NCBI GenBank assembly: GCA_023374025.1
Contig: SIJG01000037.1
Coordinates: 740,211-804,210 of the forward strand
Reading direction: 5' to 3'
DNA: 64,000 nt
Origin: Heterodera schachtii
Lineage: Eukaryota; Nematoda; Chromadorea; Rhabditida; Heteroderidae
In this document: one piece after another, positions 11,286 to 24,400 of the stretch
Layout of the letters: every line of letters begins with the position of its first letter
How positions within the stretch are numbered: the stretch's first letter is position 1
Made by a program: the position numbers and the translations under genes
Notes under the pieces: generated by a model
Database searches by the model: none
Told to the model about the DNA's origin: nothing
Seen by the model: the letters and a program-made list of their open reading frames with translations, nothing else

Positions 11286-12434
11286 TAGGGTTGCACGGGT
11301 CCGGGTACCCGACCGGGTACCCGACCCGGATACCCGGTTTTTAATACCCGGACCCGGTACCCGGACCCGGTTTTTTGAAAATCCAATACCCGGTACCCGA
11401 CCCGGTAGGTCCGGGTACCCGTGTACCAAAAATACACTGGTAAGAATGGGGGTCAGGGTCAAAATGTTGATCAAAGTTGGAAGAAAATTTTTTAATTTAA
11501 TTAATATTTACTCTAGAAAAGAGTTAATTTATTGTTCATATGGCTTACTGGTTAGTCTCTTGGATTCTGTACGCTCGTTTTTAGGTTCAATCAGTCCTCC
11601 TCAATGCAAACTCTTTTAAACATTTTTAAAGATTTTATTTAAAATTGTTTTTTTATAATACACAAAGAAAGCTCCAAAGTTTTTAAATAATAGCATCCTT
11701 ATTTTAATAGAATTTTATAAAAAAAATCTTAATTTTTTACAAAATCTTCATAAGAAATTTATAAGAATTAACCAAAAAATTTTTTTTGTAATTTTTTTCT
11801 AATTTGTTAACAGATTTTCATCAAAAATTATCAATTTTTGCGATTTTAAGACAATTGGCGACCATTTTTACACTCAAAAGTTTTTTTTTGCGACAATTAT
11901 TCAAAAAATTTAACAGATTTTGTCTAAAAATTGCCCCAATTTTGGTGATTTTTGAGCCAATTTTAAAGAAAATAAAGTGTTTTTAGCGTCCGGCGGTGCC
12001 GATAGGCTAGCTAAAACCACAAAATTTGGTCATTTTTTGAATAAAATATGTTAACAAATCAGAAGTAAATTTTTAAAATTTTTCCCGGCGGCGCCTATCG
12101 GCACCGCCGGACCGCCCCTACCCCGAAAAGTTTTTAGAAAAAGCGCACCGCAAAAAAGTGGTTTAAATAGCAATAAAAAAATTTGGCAAATAATAAAGCG
12201 TTTATTTGTAAACATTATATTTTTCATGCTTTTTTAAAAGTATAAGCTTTTATTTTCATGAAAAATTTTTTAAAAAATGGATTTTTTTTTGGATTTTTAT
12301 AATACCCGGTTTTACCGGGTACCCGACCCGGTACCCGGTTTCAAAACTGCTACCCGACCCGGTACCCGGCTTTTCAATACCCGGTAATACCCGGGCCCGG
12401 TTTTTCCCAAATACCCGGTACCCGTGCAACCCTA
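11286..12434. mobile_element. Non-autonomous hAT-type element B, 1,149 bp, with CCGGGTA-rich ends
   Basis: Ends TAGGGTTGCACGGGT and ACCCGTGCAACCCTA are inverted repeats. The exact 8-bp target duplication GTTTGGAA lies at 11278-11285 and 12435-12442. Both subterminal regions (11295-11425 and 12300-12425) consist of short palindromic ACCCGG/CCGGGT repeats. The AT-rich core has no transposase. It inserted into the first units of the minisatellite. Confidence 0.88.
11988..12112. repeat. 20-bp perfect inverted repeat inside hAT element B
   Basis: Left arm 11988-12007 (GTCCGGCGGTGCCGATAGGC) and right arm 12093-12112 are exact reverse complements separated by 85 bp of AT-rich sequence. It could be a nested small element or an internal hairpin of element B. 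No target duplication was identified. Confidence 0.7.
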
Positions 12435-15400
12435 GTTTGGAATGAATGAGAATTGTGTCCCAGTGATTGGAATGCCGGAGTTTTGAGTCCCAGTGATTGA
12501 AATGCTGGTGGGTTGAGTCCCGGAGATGAAATGCTGGAGAGTTGAGTCCAGTGATTGAAATGCTGGTGGGTTGAGTCCCAGTGATTGGAATTCCGGAGAA
12601 TTGAGCCCGGTGATTGAAATGCCGGAGTTTTGAGTCCCAGTGATTGGAATGCTGGTGGGTTGAATCGTCCAGTGATTGGAAGGCGGGTGAGTTGAGTCCC
12701 AGTGATTGAAATGCTGGTGGGTTGAGTCCAGTGATTGGAAGGCTGGTGAGTTGAGTCCAGTGATTGAAATGCTGGTGGGTTGAGTCCAGTGATTGAAATG
12801 CTGGTGGGTTGAGTCCCAGTGATTGGAATTCCGGAGAATTGAGCCCGGTGATTGAAATGCTGGTGGGTTGAATCGTCCAGTGATTGGAAGGCTGGTGAGT
12901 TGAGTCCCAGTGATTGAAATGCTGGTGGGTTGAATCGTCCAGTGATTGGAAGGCTGGTGAGTTGAGTCCCGGAGATGAAATGCTGGAGAGTTGAGTCCAG
13001 TGATTGAAATGCTGGTGGGTTGAATCGTCCAGTGATTGGAAGGCTGGTGAGTTGAGTCCCGGAGATGAAATGCTGGAGAGTTGAGTCCAGTGATTGAAAT
13101 GCTGGTGGGTTGAATCGTCCAGTGATTGAAATGCTGGTGAGTTGAGTCCCGGAGATGAAATGCTGGAGAGTTGAGTCCACTGATTGAAATGCTGGTGGGT
13201 TGAGTCCCAGTGATTGGAATGCTGGTGGATTGAGTCCCAGTGATTGAAATGCTGGTGGGTTGAGTCCCGGAGATGAAATGCTGGAGAGTTGAGTCCAGTG
13301 ATTGAAATGATGGTGGATTGAGTCCCAGTGATTGAAATGCTGGTGGATTGAGTCCCAGTGATTGAAATGCTGGTGAGTTGAGTCCCGGAGATGAAATGCT
13401 GGAGAGTTGAGTCCAGTGATTGAAATGCTGGTGGGTTGAGTCCCAGTGATTGGAATGCTGGTGGATTGAGTCCCAGTGATTGAAATGCTGGTGGGTTGAG
13501 TCCCGGAGATGAAATGCTGGAGAGTTGAGTCCAGTGATTGAAATGCTGGTGGGTTGAATCGTCCAGTGATTGGAAGGCTGGTGAGTTGAGTCCCGGAGAT
13601 GAAATGCTGGAGAGTTGAGTCCAGTGATTGAAATGCTGGTGGGTTGAATCGTCCAGTGATTGAAATGCTGGTGAGTTGAGTCCCGGAGATGAAATGCTGG
13701 AGAGTTGAGTCCAGTGATTGAAATGCTGGTGGGTTGAGTCCCAGTGATTGAAATGCTGGTGGATTGAGTCCCAGTGATTGAAATGCTGGTGAGTTGAGTC
13801 CCGGAGATGAAATGCTGGAGAGTTGAGTCCAGTGATTGAAATGCTGGTGGGTTGAATCGTCCAGTGATTGGAAGGCTGGTGAGTTGAGTCCCGGAGATGA
13901 AATGCTGGAGAGTTGAGTCCAGTGATTGAAATGCTGGTGGGTTGAATCGTCCAGTGATTGAAATGCTGGTGAGTTGAGTCCCGGAGATGAAATGCTGGAG
14001 AGTTGAGTCCACTGATTGAAATGCTGGTGGGTTGAGTCCCAGTGATTGGAATGCTGGTGGATTGAGTCCCAGTGATTGAAATGCTGGTGGGTTGAGTCCC
14101 GGAGATGAAATGCTGGAGAGTTGAGTCCAGTGATTGAAATGATGGTGGATTGAGTCCCAGTGATTGAAATGCTGGTGGATTGAGTCCCAGTGATTGAAAT
14201 GCTGGTGAGTTGAGTCCCGGAGATGAAATGCTGGAGAGTTGAGTCCAGTGATTGAAATGCTGGTGGGTTGAGTCCCAGTGATTGGAATGCTGGTGGATTG
14301 AGTCCCAGTGATTGAAATGCTGGTGGGTTGAGTCCCGGAGATGAAATGCTGGAGAATTGTGTCCCAGTGATTGGAATGCCGGAGTTTTGAGTCCCAGTGA
14401 TTGAAATGCTGGTGGGTTGAGTCCCAGTGATTGGAATTCCGGAGAATTGAGCCCGGTGATTGAATTGCCGGAGATTTGAGTCCCAGTGATTGGAATTCTC
14501 CCGGTGATTGAAATGCTGAAGGGTTGAATCCCAGTGATTGAAATGCCGGAGAATTGAGTCCCAGTGATTTGAATGGTAGTGGGTTGTGTGTTCCAGTGAT
14601 TGGAATGGTGGTTGGTTGGGTCCCAGTGATTGGAATGCCGGTGGATTGAGTCGCTGTGATTGGAATGCCGGAGAATTGACTCCAGTCATTGGATTGGTGG
14701 TGGGTTGAGTCCCAGCGACTGGAATGTCTTAGAATTGAGTCCCAGTGATTGGATTGGTGGTGGACTGAGTCTCAGTAACTGAAATGCCGGAGAATTGAGT
14801 CCCGGCTATTGAAATGCGGGTGGATTCAGTCCAAGTGATCGAACTGCTGGTGGGTTGAGTCCCAGTAATTGAACTGCAGGAGAATGAGTCCCAGTGACTG
14901 GAATGCTGAAGGTTTGAGTCCCAGCGACAGGAATGTCTTAGAATTGAGTCCCAGTGATTGGAATGTTGGTGGATTGAGTCCCAGTGATTGAAATGCTGGT
15001 GGGTTGAGTCCCGGAGATGAAATGCTGGAGAGTTGAGTCCAGTGATTGAAATGCTGGTGGGTTGAGTCCCAGTGATTGGAATTCCGGAGAATTGAGCCCG
15101 GTGATTGAAATGCTGGTGGGTTGAATCGTCCAGTGATTGAAATGCTGGTGGATTGAGTCCCAGTGATTGAAATGCTGGTGGGTTTAGTCACAATGATTGA
15201 AATGCTGGTGGGTTGAGTCCCGGAGATGAAATGCTGGAGAGTTGAGTCCAGTGATTGAAATGCTGGTGGGTTGAGTCCCAGTGATTGGAATTCCGGAGAA
15301 TTGAGCCCGGTGATTGAAATGCTGGTGGGTTGAATCGTCCAGTGATTGAAATGCTGGTGGATTGAGTCCCAGTGATTGAAATGCTGGTGGGTTGAGTCCC

Positions 15401-18400
15401 GGAGATGAAATGCTGGAGAGTTGAGTCCAGTGATTGAAATGCTGGTGAGTTGAGTCCCAGTGATTGGAATGTTGGTGGATTGAGTCCCAGTGATTGAAAT
15501 GCTGGTGGGTTGAGTCCCGGAGATGAAATGCTGGAGAGTTGAGTCCAGTGATTGAAATGCTGGTGGGTTGAGTCCCAGTGATTGAAATGCTGGTGGGTTG
15601 AGTCCCGGAGATGAAATGCTGGAGAGTTGAGTCCAGTGATTGAAATGCTGGTGGGTTGAGTCCCAGTGATTGGAATTCCGGAGAATTGAGCCCGGTGATT
15701 GAAATGCTGGTGGGTTGAATCGTCCAGTGATTGAAATGCTGGTGGATTGAGTCCCAGTGATTGAAATGCTGGTGGGTTTAGTCACAATGATTGAAATGCT
15801 GGTGGGTTGAGTCCCGGAGATGAAATGCTGGAGAGTTGAGTCCAGTGATTGAAATGCTGGTGGGTTGAGTCCCAGTGATTGGAATTCCGGAGAATTGAGC
15901 CCGGTGATTGAAATGTTGGTGGGTTGAATCGTCCAGTGATTGAAATGCTGGTGGATTGAGTCCCAGTGATTGAAATGCTGGTGGGTTTAGTCACAATGAT
16001 TGAAATGCTGGTGGATTGAGTCCCAGTGATTGAAATGCTGGTGGGTTGAGTCCCGGAGATGAAATGCTGGAGAGTTGAGTCCAGTGATTGAAATGCTGGT
16101 GAGTTGAGTCCCAGTGATTGGAATGTTGGTGGATTGAGTCCCAGTGATTGAAATGCTGGTGGGTTGAATCGTCCAGTGATTGAAATGCTGGTGGATTGAG
16201 TCCCAGTGATTGAAATGCTGGTGGGTTTAGTCCCAATGATTGAAATGCTGGTGGATTGAGTCCCAGTGATTGAAATGCTGGTGGATTGAGTCCCAGTGAT
16301 TGAAATGCTGGTGAGTTGAGTCCCGGAGATGAAATGCTGGAGAGTTGAGTCCAGTGATTGAAATGCTGGTGGGTTGAGTCCCGGAGATGAAATGCTGGAG
16401 AGTTGAGTCCAGTGATTGAAATGCTGGTGGGTTGAGTCCCAGTGATTGGAATGTTGGTGGATTGAGTCCCAGTGATTGAAATGCTGGTGGGTTGAATCGT
16501 CCAGTGATTGGAAGGCTGGTGAGTTGAGTCCCGGAGATGAAATGCTGGAGAGTTGAGTCCAGTGATTGAAATGCTGGAGAGTTGAGTCCAGTGATTGAAA
16601 TGCTGGTGGATTGAGTCCCAGTGATTGAAATGCTGGTGGATTTAGTCCCAGTGATTGAAATGCTGGTGAGTTGAGTCCCGGAGATGAAATGCTGGAGAGT
16701 TGAGTCCCGGAGATGAAATGCTGGAGAGTTGAGTCCAGTGATTGAAATGCTGGTGGGTTGAGTCCCAGTGATTGGAATGCTGGTGGATTGAGTCCCAGTG
16801 ATTGAAATGCTGGTGGGTTGAGTCCCGGAGATGAAATGCTGGAGAATTGTGTCCCAGTGATTGGAATGCCGGAGTTTTGAGTCCCAGTGATTGAAATGCT
16901 GGTGGGTTGAATCGTCCAGTGATTGAAATGCTGGTGGATTGAGTCCCAGTGATTGAAATGCTGGTGGGTTGAGTCCCGGAGATGAAATGCTGGAGAGTTG
17001 AGTCCAGTGATTGAAATGCTGGTGAGTTGAGTCCCAGTGATTGGAATGTTGGTGGATTGAGTCCCAGTGATTGAAATGCTGGTGGGTTGAATCGTCCAGT
17101 GATTGGAAGGCTGGTGAGTTGAGTCCCAGTGATTGGAATGTTGGTGGATTGAGTCCCAGTGATTGAAATGCTGGTGGGTTGAGTCCCGGAGATGAAATGC
17201 TGGTGAGTTGAGTCCCAGTGATTGGAATGTTGGTGGATTGAGTCCCAGTGATTGAAATGCTGGTGGGTTGAATCGTCCAGTGATTGAAATGCTGGTGGAT
17301 TGAGTCCCAGTGATTGAAATGCTGGTGGGTTGAGTCCCGGAGATGAAATGCTGGAGAGTTGAGTCCAGTGATTGAAATGCTGGTGAGTTGAGTCCCAGTG
17401 ATTGGAATGTTGGTGGATTGAGTCCCAGTGATTGAAATGCTGGTGGGTTGAATCGTCCAGTGATTGGAAGGCTGGTGAGTTGAGTCCCAGTGATTGGAAT
17501 GTTGGTGGATTGAGTCCCAGTGATTGAAATGCTGGTGGGTTGAATCGTCCAGTGATTGAAATGCTGGTGAGTTGAGTCCCAGTGATTGGAATGTTGGTGG
17601 ATTGAGTCCCAGTGATTGAAATGCTGGTGGGTTGAATCGTCCAGTGATTGAAATGCTGGTGGATTGAGTCCCAGTGATTGAAATGCTGGTGGGTTGAGTC
17701 CCGGAGATGAAATGCTGGAGAGTTGAGTCCAGTGATTGAAATGCTGGTGGGTTGAGTCCCAGTGATTGGAATGTTGGTGGATTGAGTCCCAGTGATTGAA
17801 ATGCTGGTGGGTTGAATCGTCCAGTGATTGGAAGGCTGGTGAGTTGAGTCCCGGAGATGAAATGCTGGAGAGTTGAGTCCAGTGATTGAAATGCTGGTGG
17901 GTTGAGTCCCAGTGATTGGAATGCTGGTGGATTGAGTCCCAGTGATTGAAATGCTGGTGGATTGAGTCCCAGTGATTGAAATGCTGGTGGATTGAGTCCC
18001 AGTGATTGAAATGCTGGAGAGTTGAGTCCAGTGATTGAAATGCTGGTGAGTTGAGTCCCGGAGATGAAATGCTGGAGAGTTGAGTCCAGTGATTGAAATG
18101 CTGGTGGATTGAGTCCCAGTGATTGAAATGCTGGTGGATTGAGTCCCAGTGATTGAAATGCTGGTGAGTTGAGTCCCGGAGATGAAATGCTGGAGAGTTG
18201 AGTCCCGGAGATGAAATGCTGGAGAGTTGAGTCCAGTGATTGAAATGCTGGTGGGTTGAGTCCCAGTGATTGGAATGCTGGTGGATTGAGTCCCAGTGAT
18301 TGAAATGCTGGTGGGTTGAGTCCCGGAGATGAAATGCTGGAGAATTGTGTCCCAGTGATTGGAATGCCGGAGTTTTGAGTCCCAGTGATTGAAATGCTGG

Positions 18401-21400
18401 TGGGTTGAGTCCCGGAGATGAAATGCTGGAGAGTTGAGTCCAGTGATTGAAATGCTGGTGGGTTGAGTCCCAGTGATTGGAATTCCGGAAAATTGAGCCC
18501 GGTGATTGAATTGCCGGAGATTTGAGTCCCAGTGATTGGAATTCTCCCGGTGATTGAAATGCTGAAGGGTTGAATCCCAGTGATTGAAATGCCGGAGAAT
18601 TGAGTCCCAGTGATTTGAATGGTGGTGGGTTGTGTGTTCCAGTGATTGAAATGCTGGTGGGTTGAGTCCCAGTGATTGGAATGCTGGTGGATTGAGTCCC
18701 AGTGATTGAAATGCTGGTGGATTGAGTCCCAGTGATTGAAATGCTGGTGGATTGAGTCCCAGTGATTGAAATGCTGGAGAGTTGAGTCCAGTGATTGAAA
18801 TGCTGGTGAGTTGAGTCCCGGAGATGAAATGCTGGAGAGTTGAGTCCAGTGATTGAAATGCTGGTGGATTGAGTCCCAGTGATTGAAATGCTGGTGGATT
18901 GAGTCCCAGTGATTGAAATGCTGGTGAGTTGAGTCCCGGAGATGAAATGCTGGAGAGTTGAGTCCCGGAGATGAAATGCTGGAGAGTTGAGTCCAGTGAT
19001 TGAAATGCTGGTGGGTTGAGTCCCAGTGATTGGAATGCTGGTGGATTGAGTCCCAGTGATTGAAATGCTGGTGGGTTGAGTCCCGGAGATGAAATGCTGG
19101 AGAATTGTGTCCCAGTGATTGGAATGTTGGTGGATTGAGTCCCAGTGATTGAAATGCTGGTGGGTTGAATCGTCCAGTGATTGAAATGCTGGTGGATTGA
19201 GTCCCAGTGATTGAAATGCTGGTGGGTTGAGTCCCGGAGATGAAATGCTGGAGAGTTGAGTCCAGTGATTGAAATGCTGGTGGGTTGAGTCCCAGTGATT
19301 GGAATGTTGGTGGATTGAGTCCCAGTGATTGAAATGCTGGTGGGTTGAATCGTCCAGTGATTGGAAGGCTGGTGAGTTGAGTCCCGGAGATGAAATGCTG
19401 GAGAGTTGAGTCCAGTGATTGAAATGCTGGTGGGTTGAGTCCCAGTGATTGGAATGCTGGTGGATTGAGTCCCAGTGATTGAAATGCTGGTGGATTGAGT
19501 CCCAGTGATTGAAATGCTGGTGGATTGAGTCCCAGTGATTGAAATGCTGGAGAGTTGAGTCCAGTGATTGAAATGCTGGTGAGTTGAGTCCCGGAGATGA
19601 AATGCTGGAGAGTTGAGTCCAGTGATTGAAATGCTGGTGGATTGAGTCCCAGTGATTGAAATGCTGGTGGATTGAGTCCCAGTGATTGAAATGCTGGTGA
19701 GTTGAGTCCCGGAGATGAAATGCTGGAGAGTTGAGTCCCGGAGATGAAATGCTGGAGAGTTGAGTCCAGTGATTGAAATGCTGGTGGGTTGAGTCCCAGT
19801 GATTGGAATGCTGGTGGATTGAGTCCCAGTGATTGAAATGCTGGTGGGTTGAGTCCCGGAGATGAAATGCTGGAGAATTGTGTCCCAGTGATTGGAATGC
19901 CGGAGTTTTGAGTCCCAGTGATTGAAATGCTGGTGGGTTGAGTCCCGGAGATGAAATGCTGGAGAGTTGAGTCCAGTGATTGAAATGCTGGTGGGTTGAG
20001 TCCCAGTGATTGGAATTCCGGAAAATTGAGCCCGGTGATTGAATTGCCGGAGATTTGAGTCCCAGTGATTGGAATTCTCCCGGTGATTGAAATGCTGAAG
20101 GGTTGAATCCCAGTGATTGAAATGCCGGAGAATTGAGTCCCAGTGATTTGAATGGTGGTGGGTTGTGTGTTCCAGTGATTGAAATGCTGGTGGGTTGAGT
20201 CCCAGTGATTGGAATGCTGGTGGATTGAGTCCCAGTGATTGAAATGCTGGTGGATTGAGTCCCAGTGATTGAAATGCTGGTGGATTGAGTCCCAGTGATT
20301 GAAATGCTGGAGAGTTGAGTCCAGTGATTGAAATGCTGGTGAGTTGAGTCCCGGAGATGAAATGCTGGAGAGTTGAGTCCAGTGATTGAAATGCTGGTGG
20401 ATTGAGTCCCAGTGATTGAAATGCTGGTGGATTGAGTCCCAGTGATTGAAATGCTGGTGAGTTGAGTCCCGGAGATGAAATGCTGGAGAGTTGAGTCCCG
20501 GAGATGAAATGCTGGAGAGTTGAGTCCAGTGATTGAAATGCTGGTGGGTTGAGTCCCAGTGATTGGAATGCTGGTGGATTGAGTCCCAGTGATTGAAATG
20601 CTGGTGGGTTGAGTCCCGGAGATGAAATGCTGGAGAATTGTGTCCCAGTGATTGGAATGCCGGAGTTTTGAGTCCCAGTGATTGAAATGCTGGTGGGTTG
20701 AGTCCCGGAGATGAAATGCTGGAGAGTTGAGTCCAGTGATTGAAATGCTGGTGGGTTGAGTCCCAGTGATTGGAATTCCGGAAAATTGAGCCCGGTGATT
20801 GAATTGCCGGAGATTTGAGTCCCAGTGATTGGAATTCTCCCGGTGATTGAAATGCTGAAGGGTTGAATCCCAGTGATTGAAATGCCGGAGAATTGAGTCC
20901 CAGTGATTTGAATGGTGGTGGGTTGTGTGTTCCAGTGATTGGAATGGTGGTTGGTTGGGTCCCAGTGATTGGAATGCCGGTGGATTGAGTCGCTGTGATT
21001 GGAATGCCGGAGAATTGACTCCAGTCATTGGATTGGTGGTGGGTTGAGTCCCAGCGACTGGAATGTCTTAGAATTGAGTCCCAGTGATTGGAATGCTGGT
21101 GGACTGAGTCTCAGTAACTGAAATGCCGGAGAATTGAGTACCAGTGATTGGAATGCCGTAGAATTGAGTCCCAGTGATTAGAATGCCGTAGAAGCCGATG
21201 GATTGCTGAGTTTGAGTCCCGGAGATGAAATGCTGGAGAATTGAGTCCCGGCTATTAAAATGCGGGTGGATTCAGTCCAAGTGATCGAACTGCTGGTGGG
21301 TTGAGTCCCAGTAATTGAACTGCAGGAGAATGAGTCCCAGTGACTGGAATGCCGGAGAATTGACTCCAGTCATTGGATTGGTAGTGGGTTGAGTCCCAGC

Positions 21401-24400
21401 GACTGGAATGTCTTAGAACTGAGTCCAAGTGACTGGAATGTCTTAGAATTGAGTCCCAGTGATTTGAAGCTGGTGGGTTGAGTCCCAGTGATTGAAATGC
21501 TGGTGGGTTGAATCGTCCAGTGATTGAAATGCTGGTGGATTGAGTCCCAGTGATTGAAATGCTGGTGGGTTGAGTCCCGGAGATGAAATGCTGGAGAGTT
21601 GAGTCCAGTGATTGAAATGCTGGTGAGTTGAGTCCCAGTGATTGGAATGTTGGTGGATTGAGTCCCAGTGATTGAAATGCTGGTGGGTTGAATCGTCCAG
21701 TGATTGGAAGGCTGGTGAGTTGAGTCCCAGTGATTGGAATGTTGGTGGATTGAGTCCCAGTGATTGAAATGCTGGTGGGTTGAATCGTCCAGTGATTGAA
21801 ATGCTGGTGAGTTGAGTCCCAGTGATTGGAATGTTGGTGGATTGAGTCCCAGTGATTGAAATGCTGGTGGGTTGAATCGTCCAGTGATTGAAATGCTGGT
21901 GGATTGAGTCCCAGTGATTGAAATGCTGGTGGGTTGAGTCCCGGAGATGAAATGCTGGAGAGTTGAGTCCAGTGATTGAAATGCTGGTGGGTTGAGTCCC
22001 AGTGATTGGAATGTTGGTGGATTGAGTCCCAGTGATTGAAATGCTGGTGGGTTGAATCGTCCAGTGATTGGAAGGCTGGTGAGTTGAGTCCCGGAGATGA
22101 AATGCTGGAGAGTTGAGTCCAGTGATTGAAATGCTGGTGGGTTGAGTCCCAGTGATTGGAATGCTGGTGGATTGAGTCCCAGTGATTGAAATGCTGGTGG
22201 ATTGAGTCCCAGTGATTGAAATGCTGGTGGATTGAGTCCCAGTGATTGAAATGCTGGTGGGTTGAATCGTCCAGTGATTGGAAGGCTGGTGAGTTGAGTC
22301 CCGGAGATGAAATGCTGGAGAGTTGAGTCCAGTGATTGAAATGCTGGTGGGTTGAGTCCCAGTGATTGGAATGCTGGTGGATTGAGTCCCAGTGATTGAA
22401 ATGCTGGTGGATTGAGTCCCAGTGATTGAAATGCTGGTGGATTGAGTCCCAGTGATTGAAATGCTGGAGAGTTGAGTACAGTGATTGAAATGCTGGTGGG
22501 TTAATCGTCCAGTGATTGGAAGGCTGGTGAGTTGAGTCCCGGAGATGAAATGCTGGAGAGTTGAGTCCCGGAGATGAAATGCTGGTGGGTTGAGTCCCAG
22601 TGATTGGAATGTTGGTGGATTGAGTCCCAGTGATTGAAATGCTGGTGGGTTGAATCGTCCAGTGATTGGAAGGCTGGTGAGTTGAGTCCCGGAGATGAAA
22701 TGCTGGAGAGTTGAGTCCAGTGATTGAAATGCTGGTGGGTTGAATCGTCCAGTGATTGAAATGCTGGTGAGTTGAGTCCCGGAGATGAAATGCTGGAGAG
22801 TTGAGTCCAGTGATTGAAATGCTGGTGGGTTGAATCGTCCAGTGATTGGAAGGCTGGTGAGTTGAGTCCCGGAGATGAAATGCTGGAGAGTTGAGTCCAG
22901 TGATTGAAATGCTGGTGGGTTGAATCGTCCAGTGATTGAAATGCTGGTGAGTTGAGTCCCGGAGATGAAATGCTGGAGAGTTGAGTCCAGTGATTGAAAT
23001 GCTGGTGGGTTGAGTCCCAGTGATTGGAATGCTGGTGGATTGAGTCCCAGTGATTGAAATGCTGGTGGGTTGAGTCCCGGAGATGAAATGCTGGAGAGTT
23101 GAGTCCAGTGATTGAAATGCTGGTGGGTTGAGTCCCAGTGATTGGAATGCTGGTGGATTGAGTCCCAGTGATTGAAATGCTGGTGGGTTGAGTCCCGGAG
23201 ATGAAATGCTGGAGAATTGTGTCCCAGTGATTGGAATGCCGGAGTTTTGAGTCCCAGTGATTGAAATGCTGGTGGGTTGAGTCCCGGAGATGAAATGCTG
23301 GAGAGTTGAGTCCAGTGATTGAAATGCTGGTGGGTTGAGTCCCAGTGATTGGAATTCCGGAGAATTGAGCCCGGTGATTGAATTGCCGGAGATTTGAGTC
23401 CCAGTGATTGGAATTCTCCCGGTGATTGAAATGCTGAAGGGTTGAATCCCAGTGATTGAAATGCCGGAGAATTGAGTCCCAGTGATTTGAATGGTGGTGG
23501 GTTGTGTGTTCCAGTGATTGGAATGGTGGTTGGTTGGGTCCCAGTGATTGGAATGCCGGTGGATTGAGTCGCTGTGATTGGAATGCCGGAGAATTGACTC
23601 CAGTCATTGGATTGGTGGTGGGTTGAGTCCCAGCGACTGGAATGTCTTAGAATTGAGTCCCAGTGATTGGATTGGTGGTGGACTGAGTCTCAGTAACTGA
23701 AATGCCGGAGAATTGAGTCCCGGCTATTGAAATGCGGGTGGATTCAGTCCAAGTGATCGAACTGCTGGTGGGTTGAGTCCCAGTAATTGAACTGCAGGAG
23801 AATGAGTCCCAGTGACTGGAATGCTGAAGGTTTGAGTCCCAGCGACAGGAATGTCTTAGAATTGAGTCCCAGTGATTGGAATGTTGGTGGATTGAGTCCC
23901 AGTGATTGAAATGCTGGTGGGTTGAGTCCCGGAGATGAAATGCTGGAGAGTTGAGTCCAGTGATTGAAATGCTGGTGGGTTGAGTCCCAGTGATTGGAAT
24001 TCCGGAGAATTGAGCCCGGTGATTGAAATGCTGGTGGGTTGAATCGTCCAGTGATTGAAATGCTGGTGGATTGAGTCCCAGTGATTGAAATGCTGGTGGG
24101 TTTAGTCCCAATGATTGAAATGCTGGTGGATTGAGTCCCAGTGATTGAAATGCTGGTGAGTTGAGTCCCAGTGATTGTAATGTTGGTGGATTGAGTCCCA
24201 GTGATTGAAATGCTGGTGGGTTGAATCGTCCAGTGATTGAAATGCTGGTGGATTGAGTCCCAGTGATTGAAATGCTGGTGGGTTTAGTCCCAATGATTGA
24301 AATGCTGGTGGATTGAGTCCCAGTGATTGAAATGCTGGTGGATTGAGTCCCAGTGATTGAAATGCTGGTGAGTTGAGTCCCGGAGATGAAATGCTGGAGA

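Noticed and set aside
11279..11430. Telomere-like repeat (GGGT words)
   Set aside because: The words are palindromic CCGGGTA units at a transposon end bounded by an 8-bp target duplication, not a uniform telomeric array.
15782..21028. 1,748-codon minus ORF (and the 771-, 526-, 368- and 319-codon ones) as genes
   Set aside because: They are stop-free readings of the tandem repeat; all three minus frames are open, starts fall at random variant ATGs, and no splice or secretion signals occur.
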